64,000 bases of DNA from Actinocorallia populi (GTDB lineage: Bacteria > Actinomycetota > Actinomycetes > Streptosporangiales > Streptosporangiaceae): assembly GCF_002995495.1 (NCBI RefSeq), contig NZ_PVZV01000007.1:310001-374000 (forward strand), written 5' to 3'. Position numbers and translations under genes: made by a program. Of this stretch, positions 15,305 through 24,615 are shown in pieces. Every line of letters begins with the position of its first letter. Position 1 is the first letter of the stretch. The notes beneath the pieces are model-generated. The model saw nothing but the letters and a program-made list of their open reading frames with translations, made no database searches and was not told the DNA's origin.

Positions 15305-15688
15305 TCAGCCGCGCGTGATGACGGAGGCGAGGTGCTCGGCGAGACCCTCGGGGTCGGCGACGGTGACGGTGAGGGCCTCATGCGCACGCGGCCCGAAGGC
15401 CCGGACGGGTTTCCGGAATTCGACGCACACGCCTCTCAGCGCGCTGCCGAAGGTCAGCCCCGAATCTCTGAGGGAAAGCCGCACTCCGATCGCCTTGACC
15501 GCTTTGTAGGGACCGGAGACGTCGGCCGAGGCGAGGTTGGACAGGGGCGTGGTCAGCTCCCAGCGGCCGAAGCGGGCCGAGAAGAACCCGTCCCCCACCA
15601 CGACCCGGCTGTTGTCCGGACGGACGCCGAGCGCCCTCAGCAGCAGCCGGTGACGCGGGGCGAACGCGAACGGGTAGGTGTCGGCCAC
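15305..15688 (-). CDS. Conserved hypothetical protein (127 aa)
   Basis: A small mostly beta-strand protein starting VADTYPFAFAPRHRLLLRALG (GTG at 15688, AAGGAG upstream with good spacing). Features are RVVVGDGFFSARFGRWEL, a Thr/Ser-rich turn and VCVEFRKPVRAFG. It resembles, from memory, unnamed actinobacterial proteins encoded near F420-dependent enzymes, but I do not recognise a named family. A strong hairpin lies between it and the DDN-like gene, so the two are probably separate transcripts. Confidence 0.7.
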   Translation of the reverse strand: MADTYPFAFAPRHRLLLRALGVRPDNSRVVVGDGFFSARFGRWELTTPLSNLASADVSGPYKAVKAIGVRLSLRDSGLTFGSALRGVCVEFRKPVRAFGPRAHEALTVTVADPEGLAEHLASVITRG

Positions 15689-15721
15689 GGCCGCTCCTTC
15701 CGGTCGTCCGGCGGGGGGCCG

Positions 15722-15746
15722 CCGTCCCCGCCTCGGGCGGGGACGG
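15722..15746. terminator. Hairpin terminator after the DDN-like gene
   Basis: An 11-bp perfect stem CCGTCCCCGCC / GGCGGGGACGG with a TCG loop, immediately downstream of the minus-strand gene that ends at 15754. Confidence 0.75.
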
Positions 15747-15753
15747 GCGGCGG

Positions 15754-16191
15754 TCAGGGCGAAGGGTCCAGGACGAAGACCGGGATGTCGCGGTCGGTCT
15801 TCTTCTGGTACTCGGCGTAGTCGGGGTATGCCTCCACGGCGCGGGCCCACCAGCGGTCGAGTTCGTCGCCTTCGACGCGGCGGGCGACGTAGTCGCGGAC
15901 GACGGGGCCGTCCTGGAGGACGACGTGCGGTTCGGCGACGATGTTGTGGTACCAGACGGGGTGCTTGGGCGCGCCGCCCAGCGAGGCGACGACGGCGTAG
16001 CGGGTGCCGTCGGTGACCCGCATCAGCGGCGTCTTGCGGATCTTGCCGGACTTCGCGCCCTTGGTGGTCAGAATGACGACGGGCCTGCCCTGCATCGTGC
16101 CGCCCTCCTCGCCGCCGGTGCGCTCGTAGAGCTCCACCTGCTCGGCGACGGGGGCGAAGGGGCTCGGCTCGTACTCTCCTTTGAGTGGCAT
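15754..16191 (-). CDS. DDN-like F420-dependent nitroreductase/quinone reductase
   Basis: A 145-aa split-beta-barrel protein of the deazaflavin-dependent nitroreductase family. Diagnostic segments are [19 protein letters not shown] (residues 38-56, F420 phosphate binding), [19 protein letters not shown] (65-83) and a C-terminal VDRWW-like Trp-rich helix ([19 protein letters not shown]). Members reduce quinones or nitro compounds with F420H2, which fits an actinobacterial host. ATG at 16191 behind GAGAGGAG; the in-frame ATG at 16218 lacks a site. Confidence 0.9.
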   Translation of the reverse strand: MPLKGEYEPSPFAPVAEQVELYERTGGEEGGTMQGRPVVILTTKGAKSGKIRKTPLMRVTDGTRYAVVASLGGAPKHPVWYHNIVAEPHVVLQDGPVVRDYVARRVEGDELDRWWARAVEAYPDYAEYQKKTDRDIPVFVLDPSP

Positions 16192-16282
16192 CTCGACTCC
16201 TCTCCGTGTCCAGACCAAGATCTCACGGACCCGCGGGGGCGCCGGGGGCGGGGGTGCCCGCCGGGCCGGACGGCCCGGGAGG

Positions 16283-17059
16283 TCAGATCGGGTCGGGCAC
16301 CGTGGAGGGCTCCTCCGAGCCGGTCTCCTGGTGCGGGAGGACGATCTGCAGGGGCATCACGGTGACGCCCAGCGGGTCGGCGACGACCACGTGCCGGTCG
16401 GGGACCTTGACCCAGTCGTCCTCGTCGTCGAGCGGCTCGCTGGCCAGCAGGGCGCCCTCGTCGTCCCTGCGGTAGCACAGCGTCTCGCCCCAGGTCGTGG
16501 CGATCGCGGTCAGGCCGTCGGTGGCCAGGACGTTCAGGCACGCGTTCGGGTCGAGGGCCGCCACGTCGCACACCAGCTCGGGCACGGCCGCCGTGAGCTG
16601 CTGCCCGGCCTCCAGGCGCTGCCACAGCAGGGCCGCCAGGAAGGCGGCGTCGCAGGTGGACTCGGGCCGGCGGCCCGGTTCCAGCAGGGAGGCGGTGACG
16701 CCGACGTTGAGGTGGCCGTTCAGGGACATCAGCGCCGAGCCGTTGGTGAACGGCGCGGTCGCCTCCACCTCGATGGGCATGCCGGGGCTGGCGCCGCGCG
16801 CCGCGCCGATCACGCAGTCGGCGACGATCGAGGCGGCCAGCGCCGGGAAGTCGGGATCGGCCTCGATCGGGCCGGTCCGGCGGTAGGTGGTGGCGGTGCC
16901 GGGGGCGGGGAACCAGCCGACGCCGAAGCCGTCCTGATTGATCAGGTCGATGTGCTGCCAGCGCGGCCGGGCCGCCTGCCTGGGCAGACCGTAGGGCTGG
17001 TCCAGGACGAGCTCCTTGACCGAACGATCGTTGCCGAGCCAGGCGAAGTGACGGCACAT
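16283..17059 (-). CDS. EgtC-like class II glutamine amidotransferase/amidohydrolase
   Basis: A 258-aa Ntn-fold amidohydrolase. Cys2 (MCRHFAWLG) becomes the N-terminal nucleophile. [26 protein letters not shown] and the [13 protein letters not shown] helix match EgtC, which removes a gamma-glutamyl group in ergothioneine synthesis. No egtB or egtD is near, so ergothioneine is not implied. It is the last gene of a three-gene minus-strand operon (GCS2/ATP-grasp, asparagine-synthase-like, this gene) with 49 nt before it. It may remove a gamma-glutamyl group from, or recycle, the product of the two upstream ligases. Confidence 0.85.
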   Translation of the reverse strand: MCRHFAWLGNDRSVKELVLDQPYGLPRQAARPRWQHIDLINQDGFGVGWFPAPGTATTYRRTGPIEADPDFPALAASIVADCVIGAARGASPGMPIEVEATAPFTNGSALMSLNGHLNVGVTASLLEPGRRPESTCDAAFLAALLWQRLEAGQQLTAAVPELVCDVAALDPNACLNVLATDGLTAIATTWGETLCYRRDDEGALLASEPLDDEDDWVKVPDRHVVVADPLGVTVMPLQIVLPHQETGSEEPSTVPDPI

Positions 17060-17108
17060 AGAGCCTCCCTACGGTCTGCTGCCTGCTGTTCCTCGTTCAG
17101 GATAGGAG

Positions 17109-18881
17109 CTAAACACCGTGTTTCTGCAGCCAGAACTCCAAGAGTGCGAGTTGCCACAGCGCGCTCGCGCCCAGCGTGGTGCGCTCGCCCGAGGGGTCGG
17201 CCAGCAGCCGCTCGGTGTACTCGGGCCGGAAGAGCCCGCGCGCCTTGGCCGCCGGGTCGGTCAGCGCCTCCTGGACGAGGTCGAGGTAGGGCCCGGACAG
17301 GTGCCGGATGGCCGGGACGGGGAAGTAGCCCTTGGTGCGGTCGATCACGGCGTCGGGCACCACGCCCCGCGCCGCGTCCTTGAGCACCCCCTTGCCCCCC
17401 TGCGCGATCTTGAGCTCGGGCGGGCAGGCGGCCGCCAGCTCGACCAGGCGGTAGTCCAGGAACGGGGTGCGCGCCTCCAGGCCGAACGCCATGGTCATGT
17501 TGTCCACCCGCTTCACCGGGTCGTCGACCAGCATGACCGTGGTGTCCAGGCGCAGCGCCGCGTCCAGGGCCTTCTCGGCCCCGGGCCGCCCGAAGTGCGC
17601 CTCGACGAACTCCATGCTGTGGTCGCGGTCCAGGTAGGCGGGGCTGAGCTGGCCGACGAGATCGGCGTGCGGCCGGTCGAAGAAGGCCTTCGCGTAGGCG
17701 GCCGCTGCCCCCTCGCGCGGGACTCCGGCCAGCGGCGGGTACCAGCTGTAGCCGCCGAGCACCTCGTCGGCGCCCTGCCCGGACTGCACGACCTTGACGT
17801 GTCGCGACACCTCCTGCGACAGGAGGTAGAAGGCCACGCAGTCGTGGCTGACCATCGGTTCGCTCATCGCGCCGACCGCCCCGTGCAGGGCGGGCAGCAA
17901 CCGGTCGTCACCGATATGGATCTTGTGGTGCTTCGTTCCGAAGTGCCGCGCCACCAGGTCGGAGTACTCGTACTCGTCGCCCGACTCCCCTCCGGCGGAG
18001 TGGAAGCCGATGCTGAAGGTCTCCAGTCCCGGCTGCCCGGCCTCGGCCAGCAGCCCGACGATCAGGCTGGAGTCCAGACCGCCGGAGAGCAGCACGCCCA
18101 CCGGCACGTCCGCGACCATCCGCACGTCCACGGCCGCCCGCAGGCTCTCCAGGATCGCCTCGGGCCACTCCCGCGGGTCCGCGGGCCCCTCCCCCCGGGT
18201 GAAGGACGGGTCCCAGTAGACGTGGTCCTCGAAGCTCCCGTCGCGCAGGACGGTCCGGACGGTCGCCGGGGGCAGCTTGGAGACGCCCTTGAGGATGGTG
18301 CGCGGCGCCGGGACCACCGAGTGGAAGGTCATGTAGTGGTGCAGCGCCACCAGGTCCAGGGAGGTGTCCACCTCCCCCCCGGCCAGCAGGGCCGGCAGCG
18401 TCGAGGCGAACCGCAGCCGCCCCGGCCCGGCGCTGAGGTAGAGCGGCTTGATCCCGAGCCGGTCGCGGGCCAGCACCAGGGTGCCGGTGTCGCGTTCGTG
18501 CACGGCGAAGGCGAACATGCCGTTGAAGCGGCTCACGCAGTCGCGGCCCCAGTGGTGGTAGCCCTTGAGGATCACCTCGGTGTCGGAGGTGGAGAAGAAC
18601 CGGTGCCCGGCGGCCTCCAGCTCGCGCCTGAGCTCCTGGTAGTTGTAGATGCAGCCGTTGAAGACGGCCGTCAGCCCCAGCTCCGGGTCGGTCATCGGCT
18701 GGGCCCCCCGGTCGGAGAGGTCGATGATCCGCAACCGCCGGTGACCGAGGGCCAGGGCGCCCGACGACCAGACGCCCTGACCGTCCGGCCCGCGGGCCGC
18801 CAGGGTGGCGTTCATCCTGGTCACGGCCGTCACATCGGCGGGAGCCCCGTCGAACCGGAACTCACCGCAGAAGCCACACAT
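17109..18881 (-). CDS. Asparagine-synthase-type amidotransferase (NAGGN/trio-like)
   Basis: A 590-aa protein. An N-terminal glutaminase domain (MCGFCGEFRF with nucleophile Cys2, RGPDGQGVW, YNYQELRRELEAAGH) is followed by a synthetase domain with PP-loop LLSGGLDSSLIVGLL (about 255-270) and GQGADEVLGGYSWY (about 357-370). Length and sequence resemble the amidotransferase of N-acetylglutaminylglutamine-amide cassettes rather than free-Asn synthetases. It would use Gln and ATP to amidate a carboxylate. It sits 24 nt from the GCS2/ATP-grasp gene, so it probably amidates that enzyme's product. The other genes of the known NAGGN trio (acetyltransferase-type synthetase, peptidase) are absent. Confidence 0.88.
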   Translation of the reverse strand: MCGFCGEFRFDGAPADVTAVTRMNATLAARGPDGQGVWSSGALALGHRRLRIIDLSDRGAQPMTDPELGLTAVFNGCIYNYQELRRELEAAGHRFFSTSDTEVILKGYHHWGRDCVSRFNGMFAFAVHERDTGTLVLARDRLGIKPLYLSAGPGRLRFASTLPALLAGGEVDTSLDLVALHHYMTFHSVVPAPRTILKGVSKLPPATVRTVLRDGSFEDHVYWDPSFTRGEGPADPREWPEAILESLRAAVDVRMVADVPVGVLLSGGLDSSLIVGLLAEAGQPGLETFSIGFHSAGGESGDEYEYSDLVARHFGTKHHKIHIGDDRLLPALHGAVGAMSEPMVSHDCVAFYLLSQEVSRHVKVVQSGQGADEVLGGYSWYPPLAGVPREGAAAAYAKAFFDRPHADLVGQLSPAYLDRDHSMEFVEAHFGRPGAEKALDAALRLDTTVMLVDDPVKRVDNMTMAFGLEARTPFLDYRLVELAAACPPELKIAQGGKGVLKDAARGVVPDAVIDRTKGYFPVPAIRHLSGPYLDLVQEALTDPAAKARGLFRPEYTERLLADPSGERTTLGASALWQLALLEFWLQKHGV

Positions 18882-18905
18882 GAAGAAGAATCCTTTCGCT
18901 CGTGT

Positions 18906-21386
18906 TCACAGGAGCCAGGTGTCCTTGGAGCCGCCGCCGCGCGAGGAGTTGACGATCCGGCTGCCGTGGGCGGCGACCCTGGACAGGGCCAGCGGCACCA
19001 CGTCGGGTTCGGCGCCCAGGCAGACGAAGGTCCGCAGGTCCACCACGCGCGGCTCCAGCCGTCCGCCGGTGAAGGTCGGGTGGGTGGAGACGGCCACGGT
19101 CTCCTGGCCTATCCAGCGGTCGGGGCAGGCGATGATCTCGGCGCGGACGGCCGCCAGCTCCTTTGCGGAGGCGTCGGGGCCGATCACCACGCCCTGGCCC
19201 CCGTACCCGTCGACGGGTTTGACGACCAGTTCCTCCAGCCGGTCCAGCACCTGCTCCAGGTCGGCGGGCTCGCGGCACAGGTAGGTCGGCACGTTGTCGA
19301 GGATCGGGGTCTCCCCCAGGTAGTAGGAGATCAGCCGCGGCACGTGGGCGTAGATCGCCTTGTCGTCGCCCAGGCCGTTGCCGGGCGCGTTGGCCAGCAG
19401 GACCGAGCCGGAGGCCACCAGGTCGCGCAGTCCCGGCATCGCCTCCCAGAGGTCCTCCTCGTCGATCCGGCGGTAGAGCACGCGGATGCGACGCCCCTCG
19501 ACGGCGAACAGCTCCCCGTCGCGGATCTCCAGGTCGCCGGGCTCCACCAGCGGCACGTCCAGTTCCCTGGCCAGCAGCCGGTGCTCGTAGTAGGCCGGGT
19601 CGGCCGGCCCGGACGTGATCAGCGCCAGCTCCGGCGACGCCTGGGTGAGCGCGCCGCGCAGCACGGCCATGGCGCGCCGCGGCGCGGGCGTGGCCACCGC
19701 GCGGACCAGTTCGGGCACGACCCGTGCCGACAACCACCGGTTGGCCATCGCGTAGCCGAGCCCGGACGGGACACGCAGGTTGTCCTCGAGCACGAACCAG
19801 TGGCCCGCGCCGTCCCGGACCAGGTCGGTCCCGGAGATGGCGCACCGGATCGTGTCCGGGGGCACGAGCAGGCCCTCCTCGCGGTAGCCGGGGGCGCCCG
19901 TGACCAGCTCCTTGGGCACGACCCCGTCCTCGATGACGCGGCCGGGGCCGTAGGCGTCGTGCAGGAAGTGCTCCAGCGCCCGCGTCCGCTGGCTGAGCCC
20001 CGCCTGGAGCAGCTCCCAGTCCTCGCTCCCCACGATGCGCGGGATGAGGTCGACGGGGAAGAGCCGCCCCTCCTCGAAGTACATGCCGAGGTCGTGCTGG
20101 ACCTGCTCCTTCTGCCGGTTCCGCTCGGCGAGCCCCTGGGCGCCGAGCCGGTCGAGCGCGGTGAGCACGAGCCCGTAGGGGCCGCGCGCGGTGCCGTCGA
20201 AGACGACCGCCTCGTCGGCGGAGGTGTCGTAGGAGCCGCCCATCATGGAGACGATCTCGGCGCAGCGGGCCTCGGGCCACCACTCGGTGTTGGCCTTGGT
20301 CTCGGCGACCAGCAGGTCGACGACGGCCTCAAGACCGCCGGTGGCGTAGGCGGTGCGCTGGCGCGAGGCCGAGGTGCCCCGGCGCAGCACGTTGTCCATC
20401 AGGTCGCAGACCAGGTCCCAGTCGCCTGCGGCCTCCAGCGCCGGGCGCAGCTGGTTCACCGTCTCCCGGACGATCTGGCGGGCGGGCTTGGCCCTGCCCT
20501 CCAGCGGGTCGACGAGCTCGCCCTCCAGACCGGCCCGCGCGGCCCGCCAGGTGAAGGCGCGCACCAGCTCGGGCCGGGCGGTCGGCACCGGCGGGCGGCC
20601 CTGCTCGATCGCCTCGAGCTCGGTGGCGACCAGGGCGCGGAACAACCCGGCCAGCAGCGCCACGTCCTCCACCCGGGGACAGGCGTCGGGGATGCGCAGC
20701 TCCACGGTGGGCACGTGGTCGGAGGCCCGCACGTCGTAGTAGATCATCCCGGGGTCGGTGATCACGCCGGTCCTGATCAGGTCGGCGACCATCCCGTCGT
20801 ACTCGGCCGCCGAGGAGACGGCGGGCGCGGGTCCGGTCGTGGGCCAGCGGTTCCACAGCAGCGTGCGGTAGCTGGCGTACCCGGAGTCCGAGCCGAGCCA
20901 GAACGGGGAGCTGGCCGAGAGGGCCAGCAGCATCGGCATCCACGGCGACACGCGGTGCCCGATCTGCACGGCCAGGTCGCGGTCCTCCACCTCCACGTGC
21001 ACCTGGGCGCCGCAGATGAGCTGCTCGCGGGCGAGCAACTGGTACTCCTCCAGCATGTTCTCGTAGCGCGGGTCGGGCGTCACCTTCAGCGCGTCGAGGT
21101 CCACCACCGGCACCGTCCCTGCGGCCACGACGCCCAGGCCGAAGGCCTCGGCCTCGGTGGCCACGGCCCGGCGCAGCGCGGCGAGGTCCTCCAGCACGTC
21201 GGCCAGGCGGACGAACGGCCTGCTGTTGGTCTCCACCACCGAGCGTTGCAGCTCGCTGGAGAACCTGCTGTCCGGAAGGTTCTGCAGGAGCCGGTCGGCT
21301 CGCGGCACCAATTTGCGGGTGGCGAGGTCGACTGTGTGAAATTCCTCTTCGACCCCGACCGCCACGGATTCCAGTTTCTCCAACAT
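18906..21386 (-). CDS. GCS2 carboxylate-amine ligase fused to circularly permuted ATP-grasp
   Basis: An 826-aa bifunctional amidoligase. Residues 5-365 are YbdK-type glutamate-cysteine ligase 2: VGVEEEFHTVD (metal-binding Glu cluster), CGAQVHVEVED and TVELRIPDACP. Residues 400-826 are a circularly permuted ATP-grasp (type 2): VLEDNLRVPSGLGYAM, VVKPVDGYGGQGVVIG (nucleotide-binding Lys/Gly loop), VVDLRTFVCLG and the terminal SRGGGSKDTWLL. Both modules form amide bonds from carboxylate and amine with ATP, suggesting two successive ligations. First gene of the operon; ATG 21386, GAGG upstream, and an inverted repeat 12 nt before it. Fusion and context match uncharacterised peptide-metabolite operons described for amidoligase superfamilies. 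Confidence 0.88.
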   Translation of the reverse strand: MLEKLESVAVGVEEEFHTVDLATRKLVPRADRLLQNLPDSRFSSELQRSVVETNSRPFVRLADVLEDLAALRRAVATEAEAFGLGVVAAGTVPVVDLDALKVTPDPRYENMLEEYQLLAREQLICGAQVHVEVEDRDLAVQIGHRVSPWMPMLLALSASSPFWLGSDSGYASYRTLLWNRWPTTGPAPAVSSAAEYDGMVADLIRTGVITDPGMIYYDVRASDHVPTVELRIPDACPRVEDVALLAGLFRALVATELEAIEQGRPPVPTARPELVRAFTWRAARAGLEGELVDPLEGRAKPARQIVRETVNQLRPALEAAGDWDLVCDLMDNVLRRGTSASRQRTAYATGGLEAVVDLLVAETKANTEWWPEARCAEIVSMMGGSYDTSADEAVVFDGTARGPYGLVLTALDRLGAQGLAERNRQKEQVQHDLGMYFEEGRLFPVDLIPRIVGSEDWELLQAGLSQRTRALEHFLHDAYGPGRVIEDGVVPKELVTGAPGYREEGLLVPPDTIRCAISGTDLVRDGAGHWFVLEDNLRVPSGLGYAMANRWLSARVVPELVRAVATPAPRRAMAVLRGALTQASPELALITSGPADPAYYEHRLLARELDVPLVEPGDLEIRDGELFAVEGRRIRVLYRRIDEEDLWEAMPGLRDLVASGSVLLANAPGNGLGDDKAIYAHVPRLISYYLGETPILDNVPTYLCREPADLEQVLDRLEELVVKPVDGYGGQGVVIGPDASAKELAAVRAEIIACPDRWIGQETVAVSTHPTFTGGRLEPRVVDLRTFVCLGAEPDVVPLALSRVAAHGSRIVNSSRGGGSKDTWLL

Positions 21387-21397
21387 GATCCTCAGCC

Positions 21398-21417
21398 AGT
21401 AGACATTTCCGTCTACT
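21398..21417. promoter_or_regulatory. Perfect inverted repeat upstream of the amidoligase operon
   Basis: AGTAGAC and GTCTACT, separated by ATTTCC, lie 12-31 nt before the start codon of the GCS2/ATP-grasp gene. Seven-base perfect arms in an AT-richer stretch suit an operator, or a 5' UTR stem-loop, controlling the three-gene operon. Confidence 0.55.
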
Positions 21418-21594
21418 ATGCCCCTATTGACCGTCTTTATTCATGACAGTCACGGAGATCACAATCCGATCGGCGCCGGAGCACCCCGCACACCGCCCCG
21501 TCTCCGCAGCTCAGGAGCGTACTTCCTCACAGATTACCCGATGTCGGCATGATCAAGGGATGAGTGGGTAATGGACTTGTTTTCGGTTACACAC

Positions 21595-23097
21595 TCAACC
21601 GTTATAGCGCCCGCGCAGTTCCGACTTCAGGATTTTCCCCATGGAGTTGCGGGGAAGCCGCGGCAGGAATTCCACCCGCTCCGGCCGTTGGTGAGGCGGC
21701 AGTCCCCGCTCCGCCAGAAAGGACGCGAGGTCCGCCTGCGACGGAGGATCACCGGCCGGGACGACCACCGCGCAGGCCATCTCCCCCCGCTCGGGATCGG
21801 GCAGGCCGATCACGGCGGCCTCCGCGACGCCGGGGTGCCGCTGCAGCTCCTCCTCCAGCCTGCGGGCGCTGATCGTCTCGCCCTTGCGGATGATCACGTC
21901 CTTGAGCCGTCCGGTGACGGTGAGGCGCCCCGCCTCGTCCAGGCGGCCCAGGTCGCCGGTGCGCAGGTAGCCGTCGGCGTCGAAGGCCTCGGCGTCCAGG
22001 GCGGAGTCGACGTACCCCCGCATCACCTGGGGGCCCTTCGCGCGGATCTCGCCCTCCTCGCCGGGGCCCAGGACGGTGCCGTCGGCCGCGGCGATCCGCA
22101 GCTCCACCCCGGCCGTCGGGCGGCCCTCGGTGAGCGCCAGCGCCTCGTCGGGATCCCCGGCCGCGCCCATGGTCAGGATCGGCGCCTCGGTCATGCCGTA
22201 CCCGGACAGCACTCCGGCGCCGCCCAGCTCGTCCTTGACCTCGGCGTGCAGCGTGGGCGGTTTGGGAGCGGCCCCCGCCGTCATGGCGCGCACCCGCGGG
22301 AAGAGCCGCTCCCCCGGAGTGCGGCGCTGGGCCTGGAGGTAGGCCTGGATGAAGACCGTGCCCGAGCCGGCGAGCGTGACGCCCTCGCTCCGGTGCCGCC
22401 CGATCGTGCGCTCCGGATGGAAGGCGGCGTCCAGGACCAGGGTGCAACCGTGGATCAGGCTCCCGCCCAGCCAGGTGCCGCAGCCGCCGATGTGCGCCAC
22501 GGGGAAGGCCATGCCCACCCGGTCCGCCTCCGTGCAGGCCAGCCGCTCGCACATGCCCCGCGCGGAGGCCAGAACGGACCGGTCCGTGTGCCGTGCCCCC
22601 TTGGGGTCGGAGGTCGTGCCGGAGGTGTAGAAGACCCAGCGCGCCTCGTCGTCCCCTTCCGGCGCGGGAAGCGGGCACGTCCCCGTCTCGGGGAGCTCCC
22701 CGTCCAGCACGAGGACCTCCCGGCCCTCCGCCGCCTCCCGCACCCCTGCCGCCAGGTCGCGGCCCTGCGGCTGCGGGACGACGACCAGGAGTCGCGCCCC
22801 GGTCTGCCGCAGCACGAACCGCAGGTCGGCCGCACCGTAGACGGCCATCACCGGGTTCTGGACGGCCCCCAGGCGGGCCAGCGCGGCGGTCAGCACCAGC
22901 GACTCGATCACGGTCGGCCCCTGCCAGGTGACGGGGACGCCCGCCGCGGCGCCGTGCCCGGCGAGCCGGGCGGCCAGCGCCTCGGCCCGGTCCCGGAACC
23001 CCGCGAAGGTCATCCGCCGGTCCCGCTCGTCCACGAGCATCTCGGCGGACGGGGTGAGCGCGGCCCTGCGTTCCACCAGGCTCCAGAAGGTCGTCAT
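21595..23097 (-). CDS. AMP-forming acyl-CoA synthetase (ligase A)
   Basis: A 500-aa ANL-superfamily ligase that activates a carboxylic acid to its CoA thioester via an acyl-AMP. Motifs are YTSGTTSDPKG (A3 loop, about 173-183), YGMTEAP (A5, about 300), YLRTGDLGRLDEAG (A7/8) and NSMGKILKSEL (A10 catalytic Lys near the C-terminus). ATG at 23097 overlaps the TGA of the upstream ligase by one base, so the two are coupled. The acid is unknown. It forms, with ligase B and the divergent CoA transferase, a CoA-activation module. Confidence 0.92.
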   Translation of the reverse strand: MTTFWSLVERRAALTPSAEMLVDERDRRMTFAGFRDRAEALAARLAGHGAAAGVPVTWQGPTVIESLVLTAALARLGAVQNPVMAVYGAADLRFVLRQTGARLLVVVPQPQGRDLAAGVREAAEGREVLVLDGELPETGTCPLPAPEGDDEARWVFYTSGTTSDPKGARHTDRSVLASARGMCERLACTEADRVGMAFPVAHIGGCGTWLGGSLIHGCTLVLDAAFHPERTIGRHRSEGVTLAGSGTVFIQAYLQAQRRTPGERLFPRVRAMTAGAAPKPPTLHAEVKDELGGAGVLSGYGMTEAPILTMGAAGDPDEALALTEGRPTAGVELRIAAADGTVLGPGEEGEIRAKGPQVMRGYVDSALDAEAFDADGYLRTGDLGRLDEAGRLTVTGRLKDVIIRKGETISARRLEEELQRHPGVAEAAVIGLPDPERGEMACAVVVPAGDPPSQADLASFLAERGLPPHQRPERVEFLPRLPRNSMGKILKSELRGRYNG

Positions 23098-24587
23098 CAC
23101 GCCCGCCCTTCCCGGGCCGGGACGCGCAGCAGCCGTTTGAGCAGCTTGCCGTTGGGGTCGCGGGGCAGCTCGGAGCTGAAGTCGAGCACGGCGGGGCACT
23201 TGATCGGCGCCAGGTGCTCCCGGCAGTGGGCGAGCAGCTCCGCGGCCCGCACCGCACTCGCCGCGGCCGGATCCGCCAGCTGCACGACGGCCTTGAGCCG
23301 TTCGCCTATGTCGTCGTCGGGGATGCCGAAGACCGCCGCGTCCTGCACGGCCGGATGGGAGATGAGGAGGTCCTCGGCCTCCTGCGGGTGGACGTTGACG
23401 CCGCCGCTGATGATCATGTCGTCGGCCCTTCCGGCGAGGTAGAGGTAGCCCTCCGCGTCCAGGCGGCCCAGGTCGCCGGTGGTCGTCCAGCCCTGGGGGC
23501 TGCGGGCGGCCTCGGTCTTCGCCGGGTCGCCCCGGTAGGAGAAGCTCCCGCCGCCCTCGAAGTGGACCAGGCCCACCTCGCCGGGCGGCAGTTCCGCGCC
23601 GTCCTCGCCGAGGATGCGGATGCGTCCCGCCGCGGCCCGCCCCACGGTGCCCGGACGGGCGAGCCAGTCCCGGGAGGTGACGTGGGTGAAGCCGTTGCCC
23701 TCGGTCGCGGCGTAGGACTCGTGCAGGATCGGGCCCCACCAGCCGATCATCTGCTCCTTGACCGCGACGGGGCAGGGCGCCGCGTTGTGCAGCACGGTCC
23801 GCAACGACGACAGGTCGTGCCGGGCGCGCTCGGCCTCGGGGAGCCGCAGCAGCCGGACGAACATCGTGGGGACCATCTGGGTGACGGTGACCCGGTGGCT
23901 CTCCACCAGCTCGAGGAAGGCGCGCGGCTCGAACGAGGGCATCATCACCACCGTCATGCCGAGCGTGACCAGCCCCGCCACGGTGCGGGCGGGCGCGGTG
24001 TGGCTCATCGGCGCCGGGGACAGGTAGACGTCGGCGGCCGTCAGCCCGTACATCCTCTGCATGATCGCGCCGATCTCGCCGCCGAGCGCCGTCTGGATCC
24101 CCTTGGGGCGGCCGGTGGTGCCCGAGGAGTACATCAGGTCGTGGCCGAGCGGCACGTCCTCGAGCGGGTCGGCGCAGTGGTCGCGCAGCACCTCCGCCAG
24201 CGGGGCGCCGCCCTCGGCTCCGTCCACGCTCAACCGGGGTCCGGACACCGGCATCCGGGCCGCGAGGTCGGCGCAGGCGGCCGAGGTGACCAGCGCGCCG
24301 GCGCGGGAGTCCTCGACGATGTGGGCGAGGTCGCGGACGGCGAGCCGCGGGTTGAGGACCACGTAGTCCAGGCCCGCGCGGCGGACCGCCCACTGGGCCA
24401 GCACGTACTCGGGCCGGTTCTCCATGAGGATCGCCACCGCGTCCCCGGGTTCGAGGCCATGGGAGCGCAGGAAGCGTGCGAGGCGCCAGGAGTCCTCCTC
24501 CAGCCCGCGGTAGGTCAGCGGGGGCAGTCCTGGGACGATGACGGCGGGTTTGTCGGGAGTGCGGGAGGCGTGTTCGGTGATGCTCAT
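23097..24587 (-). CDS. AMP-forming acyl-CoA synthetase (ligase B)
   Basis: A 496-aa ANL ligase. MYSSGTTGRPKG is the phosphate-binding loop (about 150-161), YAATEGNG the A5 motif (about 290), GWTTTGDLGRLDAEGY the A7/A8 region, GGVNVHPQEAE follows, and DPNGKLLKRLL holds the catalytic Lys. ATG at 24587 with GGGGAG upstream. Divergent from the CoA transferase at 24663 across a 75-nt region with an AT-rich operator-like site. Two different ligases in tandem suggest two acids or two pathway stages. Confidence 0.92.
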   Translation of the reverse strand: MSITEHASRTPDKPAVIVPGLPPLTYRGLEEDSWRLARFLRSHGLEPGDAVAILMENRPEYVLAQWAVRRAGLDYVVLNPRLAVRDLAHIVEDSRAGALVTSAACADLAARMPVSGPRLSVDGAEGGAPLAEVLRDHCADPLEDVPLGHDLMYSSGTTGRPKGIQTALGGEIGAIMQRMYGLTAADVYLSPAPMSHTAPARTVAGLVTLGMTVVMMPSFEPRAFLELVESHRVTVTQMVPTMFVRLLRLPEAERARHDLSSLRTVLHNAAPCPVAVKEQMIGWWGPILHESYAATEGNGFTHVTSRDWLARPGTVGRAAAGRIRILGEDGAELPPGEVGLVHFEGGGSFSYRGDPAKTEAARSPQGWTTTGDLGRLDAEGYLYLAGRADDMIISGGVNVHPQEAEDLLISHPAVQDAAVFGIPDDDIGERLKAVVQLADPAAASAVRAAELLAHCREHLAPIKCPAVLDFSSELPRDPNGKLLKRLLRVPAREGRA

Positions 24588-24615
24588 GGGCTCGGCTCCC
24601 CGGGGCAGGCGCACA

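Noticed and set aside
16283-21386. A complete ergothioneine or N-acetylglutaminylglutamine amide pathway
   Set aside because: Only an EgtC-like gene and an amidotransferase resemble those pathways. EgtB, EgtD, the acetyltransferase-type synthetase and the peptidase are not in the window.
17118-21446. A 1442-codon open frame on the plus strand
   Set aside because: It lies antisense to the amidotransferase and GCS2/ATP-grasp genes. Its translation is Gly/Arg/Val/Gln-rich low-complexity sequence, an effect of GC-rich third positions.
21534-21573. ATTACCC ... GGGTAAT inverted repeat upstream of ligase A's 3' end
   Set aside because: The seven-base arms are 26 nt apart and it lies between a promoter and a converging-side 3' end, with no supporting context; likely chance.
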